Below, piece after piece: positions 44,771 through 54,722 of a stretch of 64,000 nucleotides of DNA. Numbering within the stretch: the first letter of the stretch is position 1; each line of letters opens with the position of its first letter. Under the pieces are notes generated by a model. It worked only from the letters and a program-made list of their open reading frames with translations. It searched no databases and was not told the DNA's origin. Source of the stretch: JAWKJY01 sp041393535 (GTDB lineage: Bacteria; Actinomycetota; Thermoleophilia; Gaiellales; Gaiellaceae); NCBI GenBank assembly GCA_041393535.1, contig JAWKJY010000004.1:434001-498000 (forward strand). The letters run 5' to 3'. The translations under genes were made by a program, and so were the position numbers.

Positions 44771-45958
44771 GTGAGCCGGCTGCTGGTGCTCGGCGCCGGT
44801 CCGGCGCAGCTCGGCCTGCTCCGGCGTGCGCGCGAGCGTGGGCTCGTCGTGATCGCGTGCGACAAGGACCCGGCAGCCCCCGGCTTCGCCTACGCCGACC
44901 GGCGCGCGCTCGTCTCGTCCGAGGACGAGGATGGCGTCGAGCGGCTGGCGCGGGCGGAGGAGGTCGACGGCCTCGTCTCGCCGGGGGCCGACTGGCCGGT
45001 CGCGCTCGCGGCGCGCGTCGCCGAGCGGCTCGGCGTGCCGCACCCGCTGGCTCCCGGGGTCGCGCGCGTCGTCGTGTCGAAGCTCCGCCAGCGGGAGCTG
45101 CTCGAGGCCGCCGGCGTGCCGCAGCCCCGGCACGTCGTCGTCGGCCGTCGCGACGACGCCCGCGCCGCCGCGGACGCGATCGGCTACCCGTGCGTCGTCA
45201 AGGCGCCCGACCGCCAGGGCCAGCGCGGGATCACGCCGGTCGCCTCGCCCGAGGGGATCGCGGCCGCGATCGAGGCGGCCGTCGCGGTCTCGCGAAGCGG
45301 GGCCGTCCTGATCGAGGAGCTCGTCCCCGGGCCCGAGGTGACCGTGAACGCGATCGCGATCGACGGCGAGCTGCACCCGCTGACCGTCACCGATCGCCTC
45401 GTCGCCGGGCCGCCTGCGTTCGGCGTGGCGCTCGCGCACGCCTGGCCCTCCGCCCACGACGTGGCGGACGCGGTCGCGGTGACGCGCGCAGCGGCGGCGG
45501 CGCTCGGGGTCGCGTCCGGACCGGTCTACGCGCAGCTCGTGCTCGGCCCCGACGGCGCGCGGATGATCGAGCTCGCGGCGCGCCTCGGCGGCGGCCACGA
45601 CGCGGCGCTCTGCCAGGCGGCCCTCGGCGTCGACCTGGACGGGCTGGCGATCGCGGCCGCGCTCGGCGAGCCGGTCGAGCCGCCCGTGTCGCGGCCGACG
45701 ACCGGCGCCTGCGTGCGCTTCCTCGTCCCGCCCGTCGGCGAGCTCGTCGCGGTCGAGGGCCTGGCCGAGGCCTCCGGGCTCCCGGGCGTCGTCGACGTCG
45801 GCGTCTACCGGCGGCCGGGCTGGCGCTTCGGGCCGCTCCGGGCCGGGGCCGACCGCGCGGGGTACGTGCTCGCGACCGGCGCCGATCGCGACGCCGCCCT
45901 GGAAGTGGCTGATCGCGCCGCCGACCTCGTACGCTTCCGGGTGAGCGATGGCGACTAG
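44771..45958 (+). CDS. ATP-grasp enzyme, carbamoyl-phosphate-synthase-like/PylC-like
   Basis: 395 residues. PreATP-grasp start RLLVLGAGPAQLGLLRRARE, LVSSEDEDGVERLA, then the ATP-grasp fold with YPCVVKAPDRQGQRGI near residue 137, VLIEELVPGPEVTVNAI and ARMIELAARLGGGHD (Mg-binding Glu region). Family members ligate a carboxylate to an amine using ATP. It overlaps the following DegT aminotransferase gene by 11 nt, suggesting that an amino sugar or amino acid is joined into the surface glycan; substrate inferred only. Confidence 0.82.
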   Translation: MSRLLVLGAGPAQLGLLRRARERGLVVIACDKDPAAPGFAYADRRALVSSEDEDGVERLARAEEVDGLVSPGADWPVALAARVAERLGVPHPLAPGVARVVVSKLRQRELLEAAGVPQPRHVVVGRRDDARAAADAIGYPCVVKAPDRQGQRGITPVASPEGIAAAIEAAVAVSRSGAVLIEELVPGPEVTVNAIAIDGELHPLTVTDRLVAGPPAFGVALAHAWPSAHDVADAVAVTRAAAAALGVASGPVYAQLVLGPDGARMIELAARLGGGHDAALCQAALGVDLDGLAIAAALGEPVEPPVSRPTTGACVRFLVPPVGELVAVEGLAEASGLPGVVDVGVYRRPGWRFGPLRAGADRAGYVLATGADRDAALEVADRAADLVRFRVSDGD

Positions 45959-47090
45959 CCGCACCCGCGAGACGTTCCTGTCCTTCCAGCCGCCTGCGAT
46001 CGGGGAGGAGGAGGTCGCAGCCGTCGCCGACGCGCTTCGCTCCGGCTGGCTGACGACCGGCCCGCGCGCGCGGGAGCTCGAGCGACGCTTCGCCGAGTAC
46101 TGCGGCGCCCGCCGCGCCGTCGCGGTCGCCTCGGGCACCGCGGCCATGCACCTCTCGCAGCTCGCGGCGGGGATCGGCCCCGGGGACGAGGTGATCACGA
46201 CGCCGATCACGTGGCCGGCGACGGCGAACGTGATCGTCCACGCGGGCGCCACCCCGGTCTTCTGCGACGTGCGCGACCACGACCTGAACATCGACCCGGC
46301 GCTGATCGCGTCCGTCGCGACCGGGCGGACGCGGGCGATCATCCCCGTCGACCTGGCCGGGCAGCCGTGCGACTACGAGCCGATCCTGGCGCTCGCGCGC
46401 GAGCGCGGCTGGGCCGTGATCGAGGACGCCGCGCACGCCGCGGAGAGCGTCTACCGCGGCCGCAAGGTCGGCTCGTTCGCCGACACGACCTGCTTCTCGC
46501 TCTACGCGACGAAGAACGTCGCCGCCGGCGAGGGCGGCATCGTCACGACCGACTCGGACGAGCTGGCTGACGCAATCGACGAGCTGCGCCTGATGCGCAG
46601 AGGCCACGGCTCGCTCTACGACGTCCGCCACGCGGGCTTCAAGTCGAACCTCTCGGACGTGCTCGCCGCGATCGCCCTCTGCCAGCTCGATCGCGTCGAG
46701 GAGCACGCGGCGATCAGGCGCCGGCACGTCGCGCTCTACGACGAGGGGCTCGCCGGCCTCGACGGGATCCGCCCGCTCGCGCGCGACTCGCGGGACGTGC
46801 ACGCGCTGCACCTCTACGTCGTGCGGATCGACGCCGGCCGCGCCGGTGCGACGCGCGACGCGTACCAGGAGGCGCTGACCGGGGAGCGGATCGGCACGAG
46901 CGTCCACTTCCTCCCCGTGCACCGGCTGACGTACTACCGCGAGCGCTTCCCCGCGCAGGCGCCGCTCCCGGTCGCGGAGCGGGCAGGCGCCGAGGTGCTC
47001 TCGCTCCCGCTCTCGCCGGCGCACTCGGACGACGACGTGCTCGACGCGATCGACGCCGTCCGGCGCGTGCACGCCCGGTTCTGCCGGTGA
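45948..47090 (+). CDS. DegT/DnrJ/EryC1-type sugar aminotransferase
   Basis: PLP aminotransferase of 380 residues. Motifs: RSGWLTTGPRARELERRFAEY, VASGTAAMHLSQLA, DEVITTPITWPATAN, VIEDAAHAAES (Asp160 on PLP) and SLYATKNVAAGEGG with the PLP Lys at 189. The family converts keto-sugars to amino-sugars; the RmlB-like dehydratase upstream could supply the 4-keto substrate. ATG overlaps the ATP-grasp gene and its stop overlaps the next gene (GTGA). Confidence 0.9.
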   Translation: MATSRTRETFLSFQPPAIGEEEVAAVADALRSGWLTTGPRARELERRFAEYCGARRAVAVASGTAAMHLSQLAAGIGPGDEVITTPITWPATANVIVHAGATPVFCDVRDHDLNIDPALIASVATGRTRAIIPVDLAGQPCDYEPILALARERGWAVIEDAAHAAESVYRGRKVGSFADTTCFSLYATKNVAAGEGGIVTTDSDELADAIDELRLMRRGHGSLYDVRHAGFKSNLSDVLAAIALCQLDRVEEHAAIRRRHVALYDEGLAGLDGIRPLARDSRDVHALHLYVVRIDAGRAGATRDAYQEALTGERIGTSVHFLPVHRLTYYRERFPAQAPLPVAERAGAEVLSLPLSPAHSDDDVLDAIDAVRRVHARFCR

Positions 47091-48106
47091 GGCGGCTCGC
47101 CCGCATCCGGCTGAGCCGCCCGGTGCGGATCGCGCTCAACATCGTCGTCACGGGCGGCATCGTCGCCTTCCTGCTCTGGCAGATCGACGTCGGCCGGACG
47201 CTCTCCCTGATCGGCGACGCGGGCGTGTGGCCGCTGCTCGGCGCGCTCGCGATCTTCGTCGCCACGACCGGGCTGATGGCGTGGCGCTGGAAGCTCCTGC
47301 TCGCCGCGAAGGGGATCGACGAGCCCATGACCTGGCTGACGAAGAACTACTTCATCGGCTACGCGGCCGGGCAGGTGCTGCCGACCTCGCTCGGCGGTGA
47401 CGCGATCCGGATCATCGAGCACGCGCGCCGCCGTCCCGCGGCCAAGGGCGAGGCCGCCGGCGCGGTGCTGATCGAGCGCGGCCTCGGCTCCGTCGGGACG
47501 CTCGTGCTCGTCGCCGTCGGGCTCGCGCTCGCCGTGGGCCGGTACGACGACGTCGAGGTCTTCTACGTGCTCGAGGGCGGCTTCCTCGCCGCCTCGGTCG
47601 CGATGGCCTGGCTGCTCTTCTCGAAGCGGGGCGGGCGCGTGCTCGCCCGGCTCGGCCCGGTGGGCCGCTTCCTGCGGATCGAGGGCGCGATGCGCAGCCT
47701 CTACGACGCGCTGCACGGCTACCGGCGCCACCCGCGGACGCTCGCGCTCGTCATCGGCATCACGCTGGTGTCCCAGTCCGCGCGGCTGATCGCGATCTGG
47801 CTCGCGGGCGAGGCCGTCGGCGTCGAGCTCTCGCCGCTCCCGTACTTCGTGCTCGGGCCGCTGCTCTTCCTCGTGATGATGGTGCCGTTCACGATCAACG
47901 GCCTGGGCGTGCGCGAGGCCTTCTTCGTCGCGTTCCTCGGCCGGTTCGACGTCGGCGCGGACGAGGCGTTCGCGACCGGCTTCCTCTTCTACGCGGTCAC
48001 GATCGCGACGTCCGTGCCGGGCGGCGTGATCCTCCTCTGGCGCAGCCTGCGGCCCGTGCTCGGGCGCGAGCCGCGTCGCGCGGAGGCCGACGTCCAGCCG
48101 GACTGA
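47087..48106 (+). CDS. Lysylphosphatidylglycerol-synthase-like membrane protein (PF03706)
   Basis: Integral membrane protein of 339 residues with about eight helices. Family marks: ALNIVVTGGIVAFLLWQID, LMAWRWKLLLAAKGI, NYFIGYAAGQVLPTSLGGDAIR and PFTINGLGVREAFFV. This is the membrane domain of MprF/AglD-like proteins without the cytosolic transferase; members often accompany glycan genes and may flip lipids or lipid-linked sugars. GTG start overlapping the DegT stop. Confidence 0.85.
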   Translation: MRRLARIRLSRPVRIALNIVVTGGIVAFLLWQIDVGRTLSLIGDAGVWPLLGALAIFVATTGLMAWRWKLLLAAKGIDEPMTWLTKNYFIGYAAGQVLPTSLGGDAIRIIEHARRRPAAKGEAAGAVLIERGLGSVGTLVLVAVGLALAVGRYDDVEVFYVLEGGFLAASVAMAWLLFSKRGGRVLARLGPVGRFLRIEGAMRSLYDALHGYRRHPRTLALVIGITLVSQSARLIAIWLAGEAVGVELSPLPYFVLGPLLFLVMMVPFTINGLGVREAFFVAFLGRFDVGADEAFATGFLFYAVTIATSVPGGVILLWRSLRPVLGREPRRAEADVQPD

Positions 48107-48230
48107 CCCGATGGCGCGACGGATCGTTCACTCGCCCGAGGGATGGTCGCCCCGGCATGGAATCCGTCATGATGGGCGTCCTGCCTCCGGGCCTCTTGCG
48201 GCGATGCCCGACATCCTCTCGACACCTGCC

Positions 48231-51200
48231 ATGAGCGCCAGGCTCGCTGCCCGCGCGCTCGCGCTCGCCCTCGCGGCGCTCGTCGCGGTGCTGGCGCCGG
48301 CACCGGCCTCGGCGCTGCCGACCGGCTTCCACGAGAGCACCGCCATCTCGGGGCTCGTCCAGCCGACCTCCGTCGCGTTCGCGCCCGACGGCCGCGTCGT
48401 CGTCACCGAGCAGCGCGGCACCGTCAAGGTCTACGACTCGCTCGAGGACGTCGCGCCCGTCGTCGTCGCCGACCTGCGGACCGAGGTGCACGGCTACTGG
48501 GACCGGGGCCTGCTCGGGCTCGAGCTGTCCCCGGACTGGCCGAGCGACCGCGACGCGGTGGGCGACCGGTCGATCTACCTCCTCTACACGTACGACTTCA
48601 ACCCGTTCGACCCCGACCCGCAGCGGGCGGCGATGGTGCCGCGCTGGGGCGCGGCCGGCGCGGACGCCGACGCGTGCCCCTCGCCGCCGCTCGGCCCGGG
48701 CGGGACGACCGACGGCTGCGTCGTGACCGGCCGGCTCGTCCGCGTGCGCTACGACGCCTCGCGTCCGTACGCGACCGCCCCGGTGAGCGATCCCGACCTG
48801 GACGAGGACGCGGACGTCCTGATCGACGCGGAGTGGTGCCAGCAGTTCCCGAGCCACTCGGTGGGCGGGATCGCGTTCGGCGCGGACGGACTGCTCTACG
48901 TCGGCGGCGGCGACGGCGCGAGCTTCGGCGTCCCCGACCACGGGCAGCTCGGCGGGACGATCGTGCCGCCCGGCGCGTCCGGGCCGGTCACCCCGCGCAA
49001 TCCCTGCGGCGACCCGATGGGCTCCCCGTCGACGATCGCCGACGACGAGGGCGGCGCCCTGCGCGCGCAGGACCTGCGCACGCCGGGCGACCCCGTCGGG
49101 CTCTCGGGGACGATCGTGCGGATCGACCCGCACACGGGCGACCCCGCGCCGGGCAACCCGCTGGCCGGGCCCGACGAGAACGCGCGCCGGATCGTCGCCC
49201 ACGGCGTCCGCAACCCGTTCCGGATGACGCTCCGGCCGGGGACGAACGAGATCTGGTTCGGCGACGTCGGCCAGACCTCGTGGGAGGAGATCGGCCGGCT
49301 GATCCCCGGCGGCACGGTCGTCGACTTCGGCTGGCCCTGCCGCGAGGGGCCGGGCACGTGGTTCACGGGCGCGTCGATGTGCGCGGGCGGGTCGACCACC
49401 GAGCCGTACTTCTCGTACCGGCACCGGGTCGGGACGGGGACGAACGGCGCCCAGTGCGTGTTCGACGCCGCCTCGTCCACGACGGGCGCGTCGATCACGG
49501 GCGTCGCGTTCGAGTCCGGCGGCAGCTTCCCGGCGACGTACGAGGGCGCGCTCTTCTTCACCGACTTCGTGCGCGGCTGCGTCTGGGCGATGCTCGACGG
49601 GCCGGATCCAGACGCGCTGCCGGACACCGGCTCGATCCAGCTCTTCGGGGTCCAGTCGACGGGCTTCGTCGACCTGAAGTTCGGCCCGGGCGGCGACCTG
49701 TTCGCGGTCGACCCGATCGGCGGTCGCGTGCAGCGGATCCACTACGGCGACCCGGACGCGGCGATCACGAGCGGTGCGCTGACCGGCCCCGCGCCGCTCT
49801 CGGTCGACCTCGACGGCTCGGCGTCCACCGGCGACGGCCTCGCCTACGCCTGGGACCTCGACGGCGACGGCGCGTTCGACGACGCCTCGACGGCGAACCC
49901 GCCGGCCTGGTCGTACCCGGCCGGCTCCTACACGGCGCGGCTCCGCGTGACGGACGTCCACGGCGAGACCGATCTCGAGAGCGTCGCGATCCAGTCGGGC
50001 CGGCCGCCCGAGGTGCAGATCACGTCACCGACGGTCGCTGCGCGCTGGGGCGTCGGCGAGGGGATCGCCTTCTCGGCGACCGCGAGCGACCCGGACGGCG
50101 GGCCCGTCACGGTGACCTGGCAGCTCGACCTCGAGCACTGCGAGTCGCCGCTCGACTGCCACGTGCACCAGAACGTCGGCGACGTCGACGTCGCGCCCGA
50201 CGGCCGCTCGGGCACGTTCGTCGCGCCGAACCACTACGGCTCTCCCGTCTACGTCGCGCTCGTCGCGACCGCGACCGACCAGGACGGCCTCCGGTCGACC
50301 GCCCGCGTGCGGCTCGAGGCGCGGCTCGTCGACGTGCAGCTGCGGACGGAGCCGGCGGGGCTGCCGCTCGAGGTGGAGGGCGAGCCGGCCGCCACCCCGA
50401 CGACGATCGCGCTGGTCGCCGGCTCCTCGCTCGGCCTCGCCGCACCGGAGACCGTCACGGCGGGCGGGACGACGTGGCGCTTCGACGGCTGGGCCAGCGG
50501 CGCCTCCCGTGAGCACGTGCTCGCGATCGGCGAGGTCGCGCTGGACGACGTGGCGCGCTACGTCGACGCGACCGCCCCGCTCGTCTCGATCGTCGAGCCG
50601 TCCGGGGCGTCGCTCGCAGCCGGCGACGTCCGCCTCGAGGCGACCGCCGAGGATCCGGGCTCCGGGATCGCGGACGTCGCCCTGCGCGTCGACGGCGTCG
50701 TGCTCGCGTCCGTGAGCGGCGCGCCCTACGCCGCGAGCTGGCGGCCGGCGCCGGGCGCGTACACGCTCGACGCGGTGGCGGTCGACGGCGCCGGGAACGT
50801 CGGCGCCTCGGCGCCCGTCCGCGTCGTCGTGCCGGCGCCGCCCGCCCTGCCGGCGCGCAGCCCTTTGCCCCACCGTCGTCGCTGCTCCCGCCGGCTGTCG
50901 ATCCGGCCGCCTGCGCAGCTGCGCGGCACCCGGGGGACGACGTCCTGCGCGGCACGCCGGGCCGGGACGTCATCTGCGGGCTCGGCGGCGACGACGTGAT
51001 CCGGGCGGGTCTCGGCGGCCTCGGACGTCCTGCGCGGCGGCCCGGGCGACGACCGCCTCTACGGCGGCCCCGGGCGCGACGAGCTGCTCGGCGGGCCGGG
51101 CGACGACGTGCTCTACGGCGGCGCGAACATCGACACGCTCGTCGGCGGCCGCGGCGTCGACCTGGTGCGCGACGCGGTGCGGTTCGAGCGGATCACCGGC

Positions 51201-51248
51201 GCGCGTCTCGCGCCGCTGAGCGGCCGGCTCGGCAGACGCCGTTCGTGA
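48231..51248 (+). CDS. Secreted PQQ-type sugar dehydrogenase with PKD, Ig-like and RTX-like tail; two frameshifts
   Basis: Signal peptide MSARLAARALALALAALVAVL ending PASA (ATG at 48231; 40 more codons upstream lack a signal). GSDH/sorbosone dehydrogenase six-bladed propeller: GLVQPTSVAFAPDGRVVVTEQ, WDRGLLGLELSPDWP, GLLYVGGGDGAS, HGVRNPFRMTLRPGTNEIWFGDVGQTSWEE. Then a PKD repeat (YAWDLDGDGAFDD), Ig-like modules (SATASDPDGGPVTVTW; VSIVEPSGASLAAGDVRLEA) and finally, after C-run frameshifts near 50,865 and 51,015, RTX-like repeats (GGPGDDRLYGGPGRDELLGG). An extracellular sugar or alcohol dehydrogenase anchored by its tail to the surface; PQQ dependence is family-level. Confidence 0.78.
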
Positions 51249-51503
51249 CGCGGACCCCGCCCGTCTCGACGCTCCGCGCGATCCTGCCGGACCGGCGCCG
51301 GATGCCGGCCTCCGCGCGCCCCTCGCAGCCGCGCCGCCCGCGCGAATAGGGGAACGAGAGCCGGCCCCGCCACCCGCCCGGGGCCCGTCGTCGAGCGCGT
51401 CGCCGTGCGCTGGACGGGGCCGCGGCCGTGCGTCGGGGCCGCGCGACCCGTGGTCACGGCCTCCGTGCCCCGGCATCCCCTGTCCGCGGCCCGCCGCAGC
51501 GCG

Positions 51504-51509
51504 TACCCT
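51504..51509 (+). promoter_or_regulatory. -10 box TACCCT of the 51.5-57.6 kb glycan operon
   Basis: TACCCT lies 8 nt before the GTG of the first gene. The upstream 250 nt from the dehydrogenase stop contains no supported gene. Confidence 0.5.
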
Positions 51510-51517
51510 CCGCAGCC

Positions 51518-52423
51518 GTGGACGTCTCGATCGTGATCGTCTCCTACAACGCGCGCGAGGTCCTGGCGACCTGCCTCGCCGCGGTCGCCGACGGGCCGTG
51601 GGAGGTGATCGTCGTCGACAACGCGTCGACGGACGGCTCGCAGGCCCTCGTGCGCGAGCGCTTCCCGTCCGTGCGCCTGCTCGAGCCCGGCGCGAACCTC
51701 GGCTTCGGGCCGGCGAACAACGTCGGCATGCGGGCCGCGAGCGGCCGCTGGGTCCTGCTGCTGAACTCCGACGCCTGGCCGATCGACGACGGGGTCGAGC
51801 GGCTCGTCGCGGTCGCGGAGCGCCACCCCGGGGCCGGGATCGTCGGGCCGCGCCTGCGCAACCCGGACGGGACGCTGCAGCGCTCCGTGCGCGGCTTCCC
51901 GACCGTGTGGCGGATCTGCACCGAGTACCTGTTCCTGCGCAAGCTCGGGCCGCGGACGCGCCTGTTCAACGCGTTCTACGGCGCCGGCTTCGACCACGAG
52001 TCCGAGCGCGAGGCCGAGTTCCTCAAGGGCGCCGTGCTGCTCCTGCGCCGCGAGGCGCTCGACGCGGTCGGCGGCTTCGACGAGCGGTACTTCATGTTCA
52101 GCGAGGAGGTCGACCTCTGCTACCGGCTGCGGCAGGCCGGCTGGTCGACGGTGTTCACGCCCGAGGCGGAGTTCGTCCACGTCGGCGGCGCCTCGACCGC
52201 GGCCGAGTGGGGGCGGATGTACCGCCACCAGGTGCGCGGCCACCTCCTGTTCCTCTCGCTCCACCGCGGCCCCCGGACGGCCGAGCGCGCCCGCCGCTGG
52301 CTGCTCCGCGCGCTGCGCCTGCGCGCGCTCGCCTTCCGCGGCGAGCGGGGCCGCACGTACGCCGACGCGGCGCGGTGGCTCGCGTCGGGGGACGCGGCCG
52401 CGCTCCTACAATCCCGCGAGTGA
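51518..52423 (+). CDS. GT2 glycosyltransferase, rhamnosyltransferase-like
   Basis: 301 residues. DVSIVIVSYNAREVLATCL, VIVVDNASTDGSQALV, ANLGFGPANNVGMR, VLLLNSDAWPIDDGV (metal Asp) and GGFDERYFMFSEEVDLCYRL are the ordered motifs of GT2 rhamnosyl/galactofuranosyl-like enzymes. No membrane helix. First gene of a co-linear block of five whose starts overlap the preceding stops. Confidence 0.9.
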   Translation: MDVSIVIVSYNAREVLATCLAAVADGPWEVIVVDNASTDGSQALVRERFPSVRLLEPGANLGFGPANNVGMRAASGRWVLLLNSDAWPIDDGVERLVAVAERHPGAGIVGPRLRNPDGTLQRSVRGFPTVWRICTEYLFLRKLGPRTRLFNAFYGAGFDHESEREAEFLKGAVLLLRREALDAVGGFDERYFMFSEEVDLCYRLRQAGWSTVFTPEAEFVHVGGASTAAEWGRMYRHQVRGHLLFLSLHRGPRTAERARRWLLRALRLRALAFRGERGRTYADAARWLASGDAAALLQSRE

Positions 52424-53523
52424 ACGACGCGCCGATGCCCGCCGCGGTCGTCTGCGACGTCGCGTGGGTGAACGGCATCGCGACCGCCCGCTCCCTCGGC
52501 CGCCTCGGCGTCCGCGTGCTCGGGCTCGACCACCGCCGCGGCCCGCTCGGCTTCCAGTCCCGCTACGTCGAGGGCCGCACCGTCCCCGACCCCGTCGTGG
52601 ACGAGCCGGGCTTCGTCGCAGCCCTGCGCGCGACGCTCGACGGGCTCGGCCGGCCGACGCCCGTCTACTGCTCGCACGACCCCTACCTGAACGCGGTGCA
52701 GCGGAACGCGGACGCGCTCGGGCCGCACCTGCGCTCGCCCGCGCCCGGCTGGGAGCTGCTCGAGCGGATCCAGTCCAAGCGCTTCCAGCTGGAGACCGCG
52801 GCCGCGGCGGGGGTCGGCATCCCACGGATGGCGTTCGAGCCGACGGACGAGCTGGGCTTCCCCGTCCTCGTCAAGCCGTCGAGCCCGATCGGGTTCCGCC
52901 GCGCGTTCGGCAAGCAGGCCTTCCGCTGCGAGACGCGCGCCGAGCTCGACGCGGCGTTCGAGCAGGCGAGGCCCTACGAGCCGATCGTGCAGGAGTGGAT
53001 CCCCGGCGGCGACGACGAGCTCTACACGCTCGGCTCCTACGTCGCCCCGGACGGGACGGCGCTCGGCCTCTTCTGCGGGCGCAAGCTGCGCCAGACGCCG
53101 CCCGGGGTGGGCACCTGCCGGGTCGGAGAGGCGCGCTGGGTGCAGGAGGTGGTCGACCAGGGGCTCTCGTTCCTCGCCGCGCTCGGCTTCCACGGGCTCT
53201 CCCAGGTGGAGTTCAAGCGCGACCCGCGCGACGGCTCCTTCCGGCTGATGGAGGTGAACCCGCGCCTGTGGCAGTGGCACGGGCTCGCGGCCGCGTGCGG
53301 CGTCGACCTGCCGCGGATCGCCTACTGGGACCTGCTCGGGGCGCGCTTGCCGGCCGTGCGCCAGCGCCCCGAGCACGACGGGCGACGCTGGGCGATCACG
53401 TTCGCCGGCAGCCTGCGCCCGTCGGGCGCGCGGCTCCCGTACGTCGACGCGCTGCTCGCCCGGGACGACCCCCGGCCGGCGGCGGCCCAGCTCGTCGGCA
53501 TCGCCCGGAGGAGCGTCGGGTGA
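52420..53523 (+). CDS. ATP-grasp domain protein
   Basis: 367 residues with N-terminal pre-ATP-grasp (AVVCDVAWVNGIATARSLGRLG), then SKRFQLETAAAAGVGIPRM and FPVLVKPSSPIGFRRAFGKQAF (ATP lysines), GGDDELYTLGSYV and a Mg-binding FRLMEVNPRLWQWH near residue 275. Family enzymes join a carboxylate to an amino group. TACAAT lies 7 nt before the GTG although the start also overlaps the upstream stop, so an internal promoter is possible. The substrate in glycan assembly is unknown. Confidence 0.85.
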   Translation: MNDAPMPAAVVCDVAWVNGIATARSLGRLGVRVLGLDHRRGPLGFQSRYVEGRTVPDPVVDEPGFVAALRATLDGLGRPTPVYCSHDPYLNAVQRNADALGPHLRSPAPGWELLERIQSKRFQLETAAAAGVGIPRMAFEPTDELGFPVLVKPSSPIGFRRAFGKQAFRCETRAELDAAFEQARPYEPIVQEWIPGGDDELYTLGSYVAPDGTALGLFCGRKLRQTPPGVGTCRVGEARWVQEVVDQGLSFLAALGFHGLSQVEFKRDPRDGSFRLMEVNPRLWQWHGLAAACGVDLPRIAYWDLLGARLPAVRQRPEHDGRRWAITFAGSLRPSGARLPYVDALLARDDPRPAAAQLVGIARRSVG

Positions 53524-54722
53524 TCCCGGCGGAGGTGGAGCGGCGGGCGCGCTGGGTGCTCGACACGCTGGGCGCGCGCGACCTCGGCCTCGGCGACGAC
53601 GTGCCCTACGTCGAGGCCGCCTGGGAGGACGTCGCCGCCGGCCGGCGGCCGCAGGGATGCGACCTCGCCGACGCGTTCTTCCACCTCTCGCGGCTCGAGG
53701 AGCGGGGCGCCGGGCGCGACCGGCACGACCGCTTCCCCTTCGCCGCGTCCTGCCTCGACCCGCTGGAGCCGCCGCTCGAGCGCCTGCGCGCGCGCCTCGG
53801 GCTCGAGCCGCCGCGCTGGGCGGGCGCCCGCTTCGCGGTCGCGCTCACCCACGACATCGACGTGCCCTGGCGCTGGACGCGGATCGGCGTACACGGCTCC
53901 CTCGCCCGGCTGAAGGGCAGCGCGCTCGCGGGGCAGGCCGCCCCGGCGCTGCGCGAGGCGCGGGCGCTCGGCGCCGTGCCGCTGCACAAGCTCCGGGGCA
54001 CCGACCCGAACTGGCGCTTCGAGCGCATCCTCCGGATCGAGGCGGCCCGCGGCGTCTCGTCGAGCTTCTACGTCATGGCCGGGCACCATCACCCGGCCGA
54101 CGGCGCGGCGCCCGAGACGTACGACCGGCTGCGGCCGCGGCTCGTCGAGACCCTGCTCGCGGGCGGCGGCGAGGTCGGCCTGCACGGGAGCTACACCGCG
54201 GCGCTCGACCTCGACGTCCTCGCTGCCGAGAAGGCGCGGCTGGAGGAGCTCGCCGGCCCGATCGTGGGGCACCGCTACCACTACCTGCGCGTCGACGCCG
54301 AGCGGAACCTCGCGCCGCTCGCCGGGCTCGGCTTCCGCTACGACACGACGCTCGGCTTCGCGGACGCGATCGGCTTCCGGGCCGGCATCGCGCACCCGTT
54401 CCGCCCGTGGGACTGGGCCGCCGGGGCGCCATCGACCCTCGTCGAGATCCCGCTCGCCGTGATGGACGTGACGCTCGCCGAGGAGCGCTACCTCGGCCTG
54501 TCGGCGGCGGCGGCGCAGCGCCGGCTCGACGCCTTCGTCGACTGGGCCGCGGCGAACGGCGGCGGCTTCTCGGTGCTGTGGCACACGGACCGCTTCGACC
54601 CGACCACGTCGCGCGGCTGGGATCGCCTCTACTTCCGCTTCATCAAGGCCGTGCGCGACCGGGGCGGCGTCTGCCTGCCTGGACGGGAGCTCGCCGAGGA
54701 GGCCGAGGCGTGGCTGCCGTGA
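53520..54722 (+). CDS. Polysaccharide deacetylase-like (NodB-fold) protein
   Basis: 400 residues. The conserved early motif is FAVALTHDIDVPWRW (TxDxD-type metal site), with SFYVMAGHHHPADG, VGLHGSYTAALDLD (HxxxxH-type) and FSVLWHTDRFD later. This matches the DUF7033-linked branch of carbohydrate esterase 4. Whether it is an active deacetylase depends on metal residues not proven here. GTG start with GGAGG upstream and overlap with the ATP-grasp stop. Confidence 0.8.
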   Translation: MIPAEVERRARWVLDTLGARDLGLGDDVPYVEAAWEDVAAGRRPQGCDLADAFFHLSRLEERGAGRDRHDRFPFAASCLDPLEPPLERLRARLGLEPPRWAGARFAVALTHDIDVPWRWTRIGVHGSLARLKGSALAGQAAPALREARALGAVPLHKLRGTDPNWRFERILRIEAARGVSSSFYVMAGHHHPADGAAPETYDRLRPRLVETLLAGGGEVGLHGSYTAALDLDVLAAEKARLEELAGPIVGHRYHYLRVDAERNLAPLAGLGFRYDTTLGFADAIGFRAGIAHPFRPWDWAAGAPSTLVEIPLAVMDVTLAEERYLGLSAAAAQRRLDAFVDWAAANGGGFSVLWHTDRFDPTTSRGWDRLYFRFIKAVRDRGGVCLPGRELAEEAEAWLP

